DNA of 64,000 bases from Cavia porcellus (taxonomy: Eukaryota > Chordata > Mammalia > Rodentia > Caviidae). The translations under genes were made by a program, and so were the position numbers. The notes under the pieces are model-generated. The model did not search any database and was not told the DNA's origin. It worked only from the letters and a program-made list of their open reading frames with translations. Positions 1-10,186 of this stretch are shown here, piece after piece (position 1 is the stretch's first letter; each line of letters begins with the position of its first letter). The stretch is from contig NW_026947506.1 of the NCBI RefSeq assembly GCF_034190915.1, positions 37,137,748-37,201,747 on the forward strand, written 5' to 3'.

Positions 1-945
1 GGTTCTTATTGCTTTTTTGGGAGAGAGTAAAACCAAATGTGACATAACAGAACAGAATCGGTCAAGTCAAAAGGGTGGACATAATAGATAATATAAAAAC
101 ATAATACAAGGTGATCAACAATGGTTACCATAATGCCTCTCGCTATCTCTAATAGAATTGCCTATATCATTAGTTGTAATACAATTGAACAAAATAGTAA
201 AGAACAAAACTGACAAAACCAAAACATTGGAGACATTGTAGGTATTCAAAAGTAGATAAAAGTCAACGAGAATGGGCATTATAATGAATATCATTATCTT
301 CTCAGCTGATGCCTAAACTTTCGAACCTGATACTATCCAGCAAAACAGAATAGAGGAACCTCAGTCAAAAACAAGATGGTGAGAGTAATACAGGGCTTCA
401 AATCGAGATAATAGAAAGTCAAAGTGGGTTACTATATTATATCCTGCTATTTTTTTCCCTTTAATTAAACGGATAAAAATAAAAAAGTAAATAACGGAGT
501 GGAGATAGAGAAAAAAGAGGGCATAACAGCGAAACAGGGCAGATCAAAACATAACCATTTAAGCAGAATAGTGTTTCACCACCAGATAATTCCGACCCAA
601 AAGTAGTTACCATATTGACTCTTTCCTTGAAGTCCTTGAGTACAACTTCGTATACTGTAGCATTAAGTATATCAAAACAATGTAAAACCATTTAAGAGAA
701 TGACAGCATTATAGAGTATTTAGAATCGACTAACAGAAAATGAACAATGGTTTCTGTATAATCTCCTTGTCTTTAAAAGGTTTTTGCTTACACTATCGTA
801 CATAATAACATCCAATAAGATACAACCTGTTTAGACCATTGGAGACAGAAGAACAAAAGCTAGATGAGACTTCAAAACAAGATGGTACTAAATCAGTATT
901 ACCTATTAAGATGTCATTTTTCCAAAATAGCTGTTCCTATCATCC
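1..945 (-). other. L1 3' UTR segment with degenerate internal repeats
   Basis: AT-rich DNA with recurring blocks such as gttaccataatg (near 124), gttaccatattg (near 606) and aaaaccatttaagagaatga (near 685), which recur in the L1 tail at 27580-28860. The blocks suggest that the long 3' UTR of this L1 lineage is built from diverged tandem modules. It carries no coding potential; the small open frame at 461-691 is incidental. Confidence 0.6.
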
Positions 946-993
946 AATCTTCTCTGTCTCATTTCTGTTGAGCTCTTTTTCTGTCAGTAGCTG

Positions 994-2046
994 TCAGTTT
1001 GTTTTCTTCATTTTGTTCTCTGCTCCCTTCGTTGTGGCCTCCCCGCCACTATTTCTGGGTTCTTTGTATTTTTCTTTTTTTAGAATATCCTGCAATACTT
1101 TCTGTAGGGTTGAATTGGTGGTTGCAAATTCCCCCAGTTCCTCTTTATCCTGGAAGCACCTCGTTTTTCCATCAATTTCTAGGGACAGTTGTGCAGGATA
1201 TCTCAATCTTGGCTGGAGATTATTATCTTTCAAAGCTTGAATTATTTCCCCCCATGCTCTTCGTGATTTGATGGTTTGTGCAGAGAAATCTGCTGTAATT
1301 CTGATGGGTGTTCCCTTGTAAGTGGTCTGTTTCTTGTCTCTTACAGCTTTTAATATTCTGTTCTTGTATTGAATTTCTGGAATTTTTATTACTATATGCC
1401 TGGGTGTTTCTCTGTTAGGGTTGTAGGTAGCTGGGGTCCTGTATGCCTCATACATCTGAGTATCTTTACCTTTTGCTAAATTAGGAAAATTCTCCTGGAT
1501 TATTTCTGTGAGTAGCTTTTGTAGTTCATTTGTTTGTGTCCCTACTTCTTCTTTTATGTTCTTAATCCTTAAGTTATGGCTCCTCTTATCATCTTCTTGT
1601 CTTTGTATTATTGCTGTTTGTTTCTTTGTTATTTTTAAGAAGTTTTTCATTTCATTCTCCCATATTACAAGTCTGCCCTCCAGTTCAGATAGTCTGTCCT
1701 TAGTTTCTTTCAAGCTGTTATGCCAGTCTTGGATAGACTTCTTAATTTCTTGATAGTCCCTTTGAACCTGCTTCACATACTCAATGCTTTCTCTGTTTTC
1801 TCCATCAAGCAATTCTCCCCTCTTTTTCTGTTCTTCCATTCCACCATCTGTTTTTTCCTGGGTGGTGCTTAGCATTTCTCTAACTATTCTGCATACTTCT
1901 AGCTTCAGGTCGTTGATAACTTCATTCCTGAATTGGTCTATGAGGCTCTCTATATGGCGCTTAATGTATATTGGTGCGGTGTCCACTATTGCCTGTTTCT
2001 CAGAATTGGGGGCCGAGGAGCCTTTCTTGTTGCTTCCCTTCCCCAT
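994..2046 (-). CDS. LINE-1 ORF1 protein (L1 RNA-binding chaperone), intact
   Basis: This 350-residue frame has no stops or frameshifts; human ORF1p is 338 aa, so the length is normal. ORF1p trimerises, coats L1 RNA in the cytoplasm and acts as a nucleic-acid chaperone during retrotransposition. Visible parts are a basic N-terminus (residues 1-20), a heptad-rich, charged coiled coil (about 80-155), the RRM starting near SHNLRIKNIKEE (157-168), and a C-terminal domain with TPRHIVIKIPE (214-224), GTPIRITADFS (245-255), RRAWG (262-266) and the family signature YPAQLSLE (283-290). The start is chosen because the MGKGSNKKGS opening is L1-like and the ATG has A at -3 and G at +4. It is the only long intact element-encoded protein here and is not followed by ORF2. 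The open frame implies a fairly recent insertion. Confidence 0.93.
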   Translation of the reverse strand: MGKGSNKKGSSAPNSEKQAIVDTAPIYIKRHIESLIDQFRNEVINDLKLEVCRIVREMLSTTQEKTDGGMEEQKKRGELLDGENRESIEYVKQVQRDYQEIKKSIQDWHNSLKETKDRLSELEGRLVIWENEMKNFLKITKKQTAIIQRQEDDKRSHNLRIKNIKEEVGTQTNELQKLLTEIIQENFPNLAKGKDTQMYEAYRTPATYNPNRETPRHIVIKIPEIQYKNRILKAVRDKKQTTYKGTPIRITADFSAQTIKSRRAWGEIIQALKDNNLQPRLRYPAQLSLEIDGKTRCFQDKEELGEFATTNSTLQKVLQDILKKEKYKEPRNSGGEATTKGAENKMKKTN

Positions 2047-2800
2047 ATTTTCTGTTTCTTATAAAATGCAAGCTTACATAGAAGGCCCGGCTTCCCTGCC
2101 TGTCAGTCACAGCCTGATCAAATTGCACTGGCTAGGTGTTCCCGCCCACCGCTGCGCACCAGGGAGTTGAGGAGGAGGCAGCCTACGCGGGAGTCAGTTG
2201 CTCCTCCAGGCCACCATCAGGCTCTGGGATCTGTGTTAGGCCAGCCTACAGAGTCCGCCAGCAGCGTCACGCAGGCCAGGCACTTTTCACCAATCCCGTC
2301 CGAGAGGGAAATGTGTGGCTGGAGTCACCACCGCGCCCTGCTCTTACAGGACTGCCCGAGTCCAGAAAGTCCTCCGCTGGAGTCAAACTGTGGTAGGGGG
2401 TCAGTTTCTCTCACTCACCTCGCCACCAGTCAGTTTTCGTGTACGCCTCCTTGTCCGTCCTGTTTTCGACTCCGTTCACAGACTCCCGTTCCCAGAGCTT
2501 CTTCGCGTCTCTCCTTGCCGAGCCGCTGTGGAGGCAGCCAGCCGCCGGGCGGCGGGAAACCCAAATCGTGGTTTCCAATGGCGCTGGGTCGAGCCTCCAC
2601 ACCGAGTCTTTTCTGTTCCTATTTTAGCGCCAGGACTGTATTCTAAGTTGGTTTCTCTCAGCCCAGTTCGTTCCTGAGTCAGCAGAGCATATCTCTACCG
2701 GTTCATGTCTCCTTAGTCCACATCATTCCTGGCCTCTGAGCTGAGCCTTTCAGAGAGCCTCCGGTAGTTGCTGTTGTCTGTCCACCATGTTCTCCCGGAA
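2047..2800 (-). promoter_or_regulatory. L1 5' UTR / internal promoter region of the half-L1
   Basis: About 750 bases upstream of ORF1 (minus strand) are markedly richer in GC and CpG than the surrounding DNA, with many CpGs at 2140-2600. This is the usual character of an L1 internal promoter. Several chance open frames cross it (for example 2167-2646 on plus), but none looks like a protein family. I see no obvious tandem monomers. The 5' boundary is placed where mariner-derived sequence begins, at about 2800-2808. No promoter motif could be pinned down by eye. Confidence 0.6.
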
Positions 2801-2807
2801 GCTCTAT

Positions 2808-3176
2808 CTGGCCACTTTCTGAGGCAGTCCTGGAAGTCTTCTCCTGTGACTGTCTTTAAACTGTGTGATGAAAACTACAGTGAATGCTGCTGCCGAGGGC
2901 AGCATTCACCTCATCCACCTTATTCACTCACTCTAGTACCAGGCAACTTCTGGTTCTTCCTCAAAGTGCAAATGACCATGGAAAAGCAGGACACTGAGAC
3001 AGCCACGACAGCACAACCAGCAACACTCAGGAAAGAGCACTTCCAGAGCTGCGTCAGAAAGTGACGGGAACAATGGGGTAAGTGTGTTCAAAGTAAGGGG
3101 GAGATTTGTTAGAGGGATTCATGGCAATGTGTGGTACATTTTTAGTTTAAACGCTCACCATATTTTCAATCATGTA
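2808..3176 (-). mobile_element. Mariner-derived palindromic (fold-back) element, copy A, truncated at one end
   Basis: The two arms are inverted copies of the 3' end of a mariner-type transposase. One reads gccactttctgaggcag at 2811-2827, and the other carries its complement, gctgcgtcagaaagtg, at 3048-3063. The plus-strand frame 2768-3064 contains a decayed mariner C-terminal region (PPYSLTLVPGNFWFFLKV and AATTAQ-like remnants). The arms meet around a hairpin with 10-bp stems, tgaatgctgc and gcagcattca, at 2881-2908. The outer terminal repeat survives on the right (near 3150-3176). The left arm is cut at the half-L1 5' end, so the L1 probably inserted into it. Its orientation is opposite to copies B and C. 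Confidence 0.7.
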
Positions 3177-3839
3177 GACAATTTGTCTGTTGCCCCTGCC
3201 TTGTAACTTGTGACACTTCGTGCTATGGGTTGGATACACATCCCAGCTCCGTCAACATCAGCCTCGCCTGTGTGACTTGCTCCAGGAAACATGGTGTAGG
3301 CAGAGGTTTGAAGATGTCTGTGGTCCCAAAACAGTGAAGACACTGGAAGCTGATCCACACTATGGGCCCAAACCCAAGCCATACAGAGGAACGAGTCCAG
3401 AAATACCCCAGTTGCCTGCAGAATGATGCACGAGGAAGATAAATATGGCGCCTGTAAGTCACTGGGATTTCTAGGCAGATTATGCAGCATGGTTACATCA
3501 CAAGTTGGCTGTAGTTCTGGGGTCCCCCATAGTGGCCTCGTGGGGTTTATGCCAGAAATACTGAAAAGAGGGAGAGAGGGAAGATAGATGGATGCATGCA
3601 TGATGGATGGGTAGACTCTCCCTCTGAGTCCCTGCTGGCAGTGGGAAGCCATTTTCTCAGGACTGGGTCTCTTGTGCAGGAGCTAGTGGGGTGCTAGCTC
3701 TCACCTTTGCTGGAGCCCCTCCTTTCTCGTTAAAACGACACACATCTTGCAGACATGCACCACCACCCATCTGTGCGACGGACATTTATTTGTTGAAAGC
3801 TTGATCACCAGCCTCTCACACTACTGGAAGGTATAGAAC
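3177..3839. other. Unique sequence, no gene seen
   Basis: There is no recognisable exon or young repeat. A short degenerate GATG/GCAT tract (about 3580-3615) is the only simple-sequence feature. Open frames here (for example 3170-3652 on minus) lack any recognisable family features. Confidence 0.4.
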
Positions 3840-4205
3840 ATTTAAGAGCAGGGCCTATGAGAAACTTAGGCCACTGGGTGCGTGCCCTTGAAGGGGTATT
3901 TTGGTCTAGATCTGCAATGGTCCCCAAAAGTCTCACATTTGGAGGTGGACCCTGGTCAGAAGGAGCAGTGCCTGGTGAAATGACCTGGAGAGGTATATAC
4001 TTCTTCCTGATTCTTCCCCTCTCTCTGATTCCTTCCCACTGTGGTTTACACAGCACAGTCATCATCCCCATGCTGTTTTTGCCGTGGAGTCAGCTGACTG
4101 TAGAATGAACCCACTAAAACAGTGAACCAAAATAAACCTGTCCTTCTTTAAGCTGTAGGTTTTAGGTGTCTTGTCTCAGTAATGGGAAAGCGAACTCCTC
4201 ATTCT
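3840..4205 (+). mobile_element. ERVL/MaLR-type LTR (tentative)
   Basis: The right half has the typical end of a MaLR-type LTR: aaaataaacctgtccttctt at 4130-4149 (containing the polyadenylation signal), followed by a ggtgtcttgtctcagtaatg-type end. The start is uncertain and no TSD was found. It is non-coding. Confidence 0.55.
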
Positions 4206-4931
4206 CCTTTCTTCTCTTTCCTTCCTTTCTCTTGTTCTTTGAAGCCCCTGTGTCGTGAGAAGTTCTCTCCCACCACATTTTCCTGCCGTGATGCTCTGTG
4301 TAAGAGTGCCAAGTTACCATTCCTTAAAGCATCTGAAACAATGCGCCACAATCACCGTTTCCTGCTTAAAAGTTGACTGTCTCAGGTGGTATGTGATAGT
4401 GACAGAAGGCTGAGAAATGCAAGCCACTCTTCACCACCACCCCCTCTAGTGACCTGTCTGTTAGCTGAAGGATTTACAGAATGACGGTCTGTATCAACCT
4501 GCCTGGGAGTGTCCCCACCCAACACAGGACTTTTCATACATCACCGATGGACACATGAGAAATTTGTCCCTATTAAAATTATATGTATTTGTCCCAAATT
4601 TAACAATCCCACACCCAGGAATCTACCCTGAAGGCACATTTCCCTGCAATATTGAGTAAACACAGGGAAGCACACACCTGTCATGGAACACGTAAACATA
4701 ATTCCAACACTCTGGGTGGTTGTGTTTTATTTCAGAAGGAAAGGAAATTAAATACATCCACCTATGTATCTGCTAATTGTTGCAAGCAGAAACATTAGCA
4801 ATAAACTTCAAAATTAATGAAACCATTTACCCACAACAGGCAGATAGGGATCTCACTATGCCTTTTGTATCAAAAATTCCACAAGTTTGACAAAAGATGA
4901 TGTCTAACAATAATTAAGAAAATAAATAATC
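4206..4931. other. Mostly unique sequence
   Basis: A pyrimidine-rich stretch follows the LTR, then AT-rich sequence with weak old-L1-like wording near 4560-4900 that I cannot assign. No gene seen. Confidence 0.35.
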
Positions 4932-5091
4932 TAGGTGTGGTAGCACACACCTATAATGTCAACACTCTGAGGGCTAAGACAGGAAGATCATAAATTCAGG
5001 CAACCCAGAGACACCACACCTCAAAATAAAAAATGAAAAACTCCGAGGATGTACCTCCATGTGAAGGCCTTGTGTTCAATTCTTAGTACTG
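4932..5091 (+). mobile_element. B1-ID composite SINE
   Basis: A B1-type head (ctaggtgtggtagcacacac) is followed by the ctcaaaataaaaaatgaaaa linker and an ID-type tail ending ttcttagtactg. It is diverged. Confidence 0.75.
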
Positions 5092-5370
5092 AAATAACTA
5101 CATAAATAAATTATGAAATTGGTACCATAACTATATAAAAGAATTTTTTAAAAAAAATAGATATTCAAAATTTTAAGAATAGATTCCCCTCTAGTTTCTT
5201 TGATTAGGAAGCCTAGTCCATACTAAGCGCTCATAAATTCTCTGAAGGAGTGAGTAAATGTTTAATTGAGTAAATGAATGAGTCAAATACAGGAGCATAC
5301 TGTTCCCTAAACTCAGATCTCTACTCAGGTCACAAATTACAGTTTCACTTCTGCTAAGTTGAATTTCACA

Positions 5371-5530
5371 ACTGGATATAGCGGTGCACGCCTATAATAC
5401 TAATCCTCTGGGAAACTGAGGCAGAAGGATTGTAAACTCCCTAACAATACAATTTAGCAAGATACTGTCTCAAAATTAAAAAAATAGAAAGCACTGGGGA
5501 TGTAACTAACACATGTTCTCTCAGCATGTA
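5371..5530 (+). mobile_element. B1-ID composite SINE, damaged tail
   Basis: The head starts actggatatagcggtgcacg and the linker is caaaattaaaaaaatag. The ID tail (cactggggatgtaact) is cut short. Confidence 0.7.
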
Positions 5531-5696
5531 ACTTTTCCTGGGGTGGTACAAGAGAGGTGTTCAGTAAATACATTTCAAATGAATGAATGAATCCCCACCT
5601 GTAGATGATTCACAGACAGTGACAAAGAGACAAAGACAATGGGCATTTTTGCCCCCAAGAAATAGCAGGAGTTCTCTAAGCAGAGTTGTCTATCCA

Positions 5697-5815
5697 TGTG
5701 GCTAACCCTGTAACTCCAGCACTCTAGGAGGCTGAGCTAGGAAGATTGTAAATTTAAACCCAATCTGGGCAACTTAGTGATGTAGTGAAACCCTGCCTCG
5801 AAAGGGCTGGGGATA
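5697..5815 (+). mobile_element. B1-ID composite SINE truncated by L1 sequence
   Basis: The B1 head and the start of the ID tail (aaagggctggggata) are present. L1 ORF2 sequence begins directly after, so either the SINE is truncated or this is a later junction. Confidence 0.7.
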
Positions 5816-6173
5816 ATCCTAAAATTCATTTGGAACCAGAAGAGACATAGAATAGCAAAGGCAATTCTGGGCAACAGAGGCAAGGCAGGTGCATCACAAT
5901 CCCTGACTTGAAATTATACTACAAGGCTATTGTGATTAAAAAAAAAAAACAGCATAGTATTGGGGAAAAAAACAGTACCAAGGATCAATGAAACAGACAG
6001 AAGATGCAGAAGCAACTCTAGACATATTAAGCCACGTTATCTTTGACAACAGTGCCAAACACATTCACTGGAAGAAAAATAACCTTTTAAATAAACGGTG
6101 CTAGGAAAACAAGCTTTCTACAGGCTAAAGATTAAAACTAGACCCATATCTTTCTCCATGCACTAAACTAAAA

Positions 6174-6371
6174 TTGAAATGGATCAAAAATCTAAATATT
6201 AAAACAGAAACACTAAATTTTCTGGAAGAAAATTTCAGAAAGTTTCAGGTAGAACTCTTGAAGATATTCATATTGGCAGACTTTATGAACAAAAGCCCAA
6301 CTGCACAGGAACTATCACAAAGAATCAACAACTGGATTTCATCTCATTTTAAAGACAAACCAATAGAATGA
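6174..6371 (+). pseudogene. L1 ORF2 C-terminal fragment (decayed)
   Basis: The 65-residue frame begins MKWIKNLNIKTETLNFLEEN, a recognisable stretch of the L1 ORF2 C-terminal region, and also contains FMNKSPTAQE. It ends at a stop shortly before text that still reads as ORF2 in another frame, so it is a broken remnant without reverse transcriptase or endonuclease domains. Confidence 0.85.
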
Positions 6372-6630
6372 AGAGACAGCCCACAGTGTGGGAAAAAATT
6401 TTTACCAGCTGTTTCTCAAAGGGTTATTATCTAGAATACATAAAAATCCAAAAAAATCAGATCCCACAAATTTAAAGGCCCAACCCAAAAATGGGCATCT
6501 GAAATAAATAGATACTTCTCAGAAGAAGAAGTAGAAGTGGCAAATAAATATATTTAAAAAGTTCAACATCATTGGTCATTGGAAAAATGAAAATTAGAGC
6601 AATGTTGAGATTCCATCTCACCCCAGAATA

Positions 6631-6906
6631 ATGGCTGTTATCAAGAAATCAACCAATAACAAATGCTGGAAGGGCTGTGGGGAAAAAGGAGCCTTCTCTA
6701 CTGCTGGTAGAAATGTAGACTGTTGCAGCCACTATGGAAATCAGTGTGGAGATTCCTCCAAAAAAACTAAAATTAGATATTCCATTCTACCCAGCTATTC
6801 CCTTCTTGGAATCTCCCAAAAACAATTAAAAGCATCATTCCACAGTGATACATGCACACCGATGTTTACGGCAGCACAGTTTATAATAGCTAAGTTTTGG
6901 AAATAG
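6631..6906 (+). pseudogene. L1 ORF2 cysteine-rich C-terminus (decayed)
   Basis: The frame starts MAVIKKSTNNKCWKGCGEKG, the Cys-rich C-terminal segment of L1 ORF2. It continues with SLLGISQKQLK and DTCTPMFTAAQFIIAKFWK, which are ORF2-like. The CWKGCG cysteines are kept, but the frame between them and the end is shifted relative to the family. Confidence 0.85.
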
Positions 6907-7139
6907 CCCGAATTCCTATCAACTGATTAATGGATAAAGAAGATATGGGTTTTTTATACAATGGAGTAATACTATTCTGCATAACATAGGATAGGCTTGA
7001 GACATTTCTAGCTAACTGGATGCATCTTGAGACTTTACTCTCAAGCGACATGAATCAGACACACATATGTAAATACTGCTTTGTTTCTCTAGTGTGAGAA
7101 ACTGAAAGAGTAATTAAGAACCAAAATGTAAAAAAGGTG

Positions 7140-7335
7140 TTGTAAAATAGGAAGAAAATGTTTAAATGGGAAAGGGGACTACAGGGGGAAGGGGGAAAAG
7201 AAAGAAGAGAAAAATGATGAGAAAAGAAGGAAAAATAGAAACAAACAACAAATTTACAAAATTTACATTTTGTAAAGAAAGAGGGGAAGAGGGTTGAAGG
7301 GAGGGTAGGGAAATGAGGGGGGAAAAAGACAACAC
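7140..7335 (+). other. G-rich polypurine tract of the L1 3' UTR
   Basis: An almost pure purine sense strand with clustered G runs. 7282-7322 holds at least five runs of three or more G (gaggggaagagggttgaagg and onward) with short loops. Such G-rich tracts are a known property of mammalian L1 3' UTRs. Confidence 0.75.
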
Positions 7336-7415
7336 CAAGTTATATCATGTATGTGACAAATTCCCTACAATGAATGATCACTATGTGTCTCTAAAATGTG
7401 TCAATAAATTTAATA

Positions 7416-7471
7416 AAAAGGGCTGAGATTGTAGCTCAGTGCAAAGGTCTTGGGTTCAACCTCCAAAAGTG
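7416..7471 (+). mobile_element. ID-type SINE fragment
   Basis: ggctgagattgtagctcag carries the A-box region and is followed by a cttgggttcaacctcc B-box region. It abuts the L1 3' end. Confidence 0.6.
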
Positions 7472-7940
7472 AAAATAATCCAGGAGCTGGTAGAGAAGTG
7501 AGTATTCAAGTCCAGCCCACGGTGGAGTTAGAAGCTCTGACTCTCTTGAGGGAGACACAGTTTAACTGATGACCTCTGCCTATGAACTTGGCTTAGACAA
7601 AGATGTTGCTGATAACCTGCAGGACTGTTCTGAAGCATAATTACAGGCAAGGCAGTAATACCTATGCTTAGGACATAGCAAAAACTGGGATTATTATTAT
7701 CATTATTATTATTATGTACTGAGGTGTAGGCTCTACTCACAAATCCCACTGTGCCGATGCCTGGGGGTCACCCACTTGTCATTTTCATCCAACTCTTGAT
7801 CATAGGTGCTTAAACAGTCACAAGGTCCCTGGTCCCAAGAGACGGGTCTGGAACTGTGTTATCCAGGCTTGGCAGAAGCATAAACCACTTACAAAACAAG
7901 ATAAAACCAAGAAGAAAAACTATCAATGCCACAAGGACAA
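7472..7940. other. Unique sequence with a TTA/ATT microsatellite
   Basis: A short imperfect trinucleotide tract (ttattattatcattatta) lies at about 7692-7716. Nothing else is recognisable. Confidence 0.4.
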
Positions 7941-8191
7941 AGATGATCTCATTTTTTTTTATTTTTTATTTTTTTATTTAAAGAGAAAAAACAAAGCAGT
8001 AAAAGGATATAAGTAATACATAATTTCAAGAAAAAAAATATATAGTAAGAAATCACTAGTTAATGGATTACATATTGTCATTACAACTGTCATAGAAACA
8101 GTTGTCCAAATTACAAAATTAAAGCATACAAAGTAGACATTCATACAGTGAGATTGCAGACAGTTCTGTTCAATGAGATGATCTCATTTTT
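7941..8191 (-). mobile_element. 5'-truncated L1 3' UTR insertion with 16-bp TSDs
   Basis: The direct repeats agatgatctcattttt at 7941-7956 and 8176-8191 flank 219 bases. The insert starts with a poly-T-rich tract on plus and is an antisense L1 tail (aaagagaaaaaacaaagcag). This is textbook target-primed insertion of a very short L1 copy. Confidence 0.88.
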
Positions 8192-8361
8192 AAATGCCAG
8201 CAGCCTTGACACTGTCGTTCATTGGATCATAAATGTTGCAGCCCTCCAGAGTCACCTCGTGAGGCTCTAGTTAAGGGCAGCTCCAACAATTTGCCAGGGA
8301 ACAGACTTGTGCTGAGGAACAAAGGTCAGGGTCTTAGGGAATCAGAAAGTGGTTCCCAGTT

Positions 8362-8526
8362 CCTCATGGCCATAATCCCTGCACTCTGAGAGGCTGAGGC
8401 AGGAATAGTGCAAGCTGGAGTCCAGTCTGGACAATTTAGTGAGCTCTTATCTCAAAATTTACAAATAAGGAAGGGCTAGGGAACACAGCTCAGTGCAAAG
8501 GCTCTGAATTTGATCCCAGTACTTTC
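8362..8526 (+). mobile_element. B1-ID composite SINE
   Basis: A truncated B1 head (gcactctgagaggctgaggc) and an ID tail (gggctagggaacacagctca) are present. Confidence 0.72.
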
Positions 8527-9280
8527 AAACAGAAAAGTAAAAGAAAGAATCAAATTCAAGGGGGGCTAGCATTTCTCTGAGGTCTTCCAGGGCTGTCCAG
8601 GATGAGGGACACAAAGGCAAGGAAGGTCAAGGTCCCCTTTCAGCCCCGGGAATACTAGCAACACTCAGATTATTGTTGCAGGGAACTTGGGGGCCCCATC
8701 TGCCCAGGTCAGGCCCAGAGTGGGTGTGGTGGCTCCACAGTTCAGCCAGGTGAGAGAAGCTCGAGCCCTCCCACTTCCATGCATCAAATACTAAGCAATA
8801 TTTGTGAAGGGCTGAGGCAGCCAGAGGCAGCTCTGTAAGGGAGGATAGATACCCAGGCGATTGGCTCAGTTCAAGGTCCAGTGGTTCTGCCTGCTGCCAA
8901 ATGAAATAACACATTTGTGTATGAAAAGAAGAGGCTCAGGACAAAGGACCAGGAACAACTCGAGTCCCACGCACAGTGGCCTTGGTGATGCTTGACATTT
9001 CTGGGAAATGAATTGAGCGCAAAAACCAACAATTCAAAGCCTTGTGCCAAACAACTGATGCGAATAGAAGGGGTGGGAGAAGCAACAACGTGAAGATGAA
9101 GCATATCCTGAAATAGCCATCGTCTGCTGCTGCCATCCCAGGAGCTGAGGGAGCCAAGTCGCCAAGGGGGTTTCATGAACACAGGAACGAAAGATAGGAA
9201 CGAAGTTGCCAGCTGAGAGAAAGAATACAGGACGTAGGCAATAGGGCAGGAGGGGGAGCTGTTTGCCAGATATTTTCCCC
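8527..9280. other. Unique sequence, no gene seen
   Basis: Moderate-GC DNA with minus-strand open frames up to 103 codons that resemble no family and have no matching splice context. I see no repeat. Confidence 0.35.
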
Positions 9281-9432
9281 CGTGGTACTAGGCATTAAAC
9301 CCAGGAGCTCCACGGTGAGCTATAGCCCAGCTCTTTTACTGAGATTCCCTAAATTGCTCAATTGTCCAGGCTGGACCCCACCTGCCTCAGACTCCCAGAG
9401 TGCTGGGATTGTAGGCATGCGCCACCACGCCG
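9281..9432 (-). mobile_element. B1-ID composite SINE
   Basis: Antisense: an ID tail remnant (ggcattaaacccaggagc), then B1 (tgcctcagactcccagagtg, gccaccacgccga). Confidence 0.75.
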
Positions 9433-10044
9433 ATTTTCATCAGATTCCTCATCCCCCAGCAGACCCTCCAGATCCCATTTCTGACCCCCACCACCACCTT
9501 CCAAAAGACTTGTGCACAGACAAAACAGTAGCTCCATGGCCAGGCTAATCTGTCCCACCCAGCCACTCCCCACCTCCAAGAACTGTCCCATCAGCCAGGC
9601 CCCGGTCAGCCTGTTTCCCTCATCTCCCTTCAACAACCCACCACTGCCGAGGAACATTCTATATAATTTGGGTGGAAACATCATTTCACAATTAAATTGT
9701 GATTAGGGCTTGTCCACAGCCTAGTCTTGCCATGGGAACCAGTTCTAGAATGCAGAATATAGCACTGTGTGCCTCAGGTCATGGTGAAGGTCTCAGCGGT
9801 CCTGTGATGCTGTGATACCCCAGAACAAGATTACATCAGCTGAAGACATCCTAGTTCCCTGAGAACTGAGTAGTAATAAAAAAAAATTTCACCTTGAAGA
9901 AAGGCCAAGCTCTTTATTAACCTTTTATCCCTCCCCACATCCTCATCAACACAGAGATCCTCATTAGCATAAGCCCCTCTACGCTCTGAGTCATTCCATA
10001 ATCCCCTCACCGTTTTCCTCAATCAATAAATGCCAAGGTTCTGG
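9433..10044. other. Unique sequence
   Basis: C-rich at 9433-9650, then AT-rich. No exon or assignable repeat seen. Confidence 0.35.
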
Positions 10045-10186
10045 CTACTTCATGGACTTTTACTTACTTTTTTTTTGTCTTTTTCCTTTTTATCAGTACC
10101 AGGAATTGAACTCATGACTGCCTGCTTACAAGGCAGGCGCTTAGGCCGCTGAGCTAAATCTCCAGCCCCCTACTTCATGGACTTTT
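10045..10186 (-). mobile_element. ID SINE with 17-bp TSDs
   Basis: Perfect direct repeats ctacttcatggactttt at 10045-10061 and 10170-10186 bracket an antisense ID element (10062-10169). The element has its poly-T side on the left, the antisense tail gtctttttcctttttatc, the B-box complement gaattgaactc and an anticodon-arm block (cctgcttacaaggcagg). The perfect TSD marks a recent insertion. Confidence 0.9.

Larger units (their letters stand above)
1..2800 (-). mobile_element. Half-L1 (HAL1-like) retrotransposon: 5' UTR + ORF1 + 3' UTR, ORF2 absent
   Basis: Read on the minus strand, the order is a CpG-rich 5' UTR (about 2800-2047), an intact ORF1 (2046-994), about 48 bases of inter-ORF linker, then L1 3' UTR sequence (about 945-1). 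No ORF2 lies between ORF1 and the 3' UTR. The 3' UTR is identified by its match to the antisense L1 tail at 27580-28860: both contain the actactatc-type and cttcaaaatagct-like blocks and a shared ggagacagaagaacaaaag-type block in the same order. In that other copy the 3' UTR runs another ~145 bases before ORF2-end sequence begins, so here the deletion takes ORF2 and the start of the 3' UTR. The far 3' end and any poly-A or TSD lie at or beyond the window edge. The layout matches the half-L1 class known in placental mammals. A one-off deletion of an ordinary L1 is the alternative. Confidence 0.75.
5817..7415 (+). mobile_element. LINE-1 fragment: ORF2 3' portion and 3' UTR (old)
   Basis: Sense-strand L1, 5'-truncated. 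It covers the C-terminal third of ORF2 with indels, then a purine-rich 3' UTR (about 7140-7335) and an end near taataaaaag. It is clearly older than the half-L1 at the window start because its frame is broken in several places. Confidence 0.9.

Noticed and set aside
1508..2170. Plus-strand frames of 81 and 128 codons rich in Ser, Phe and Leu
   Set aside because: They are shadows of the minus-strand L1 ORF1.
2167..2646. 159-codon and overlapping 120-codon plus-strand frames in GC-rich DNA
   Set aside because: They lie antisense in the L1 5' UTR, overlap in several frames at once and show no protein family features. Low stop density follows from the high GC.
2768..3064. Possible domesticated transposase gene
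   Set aside because: Only the last part of a mariner transposase is present, with altered catalytic context, inside a palindromic non-autonomous element.
9282..9548. 88-codon plus frame with a KPRSSTVSYSPALLLRFPKL-like start
   Set aside because: Its first half is antisense B1-ID SINE sequence.
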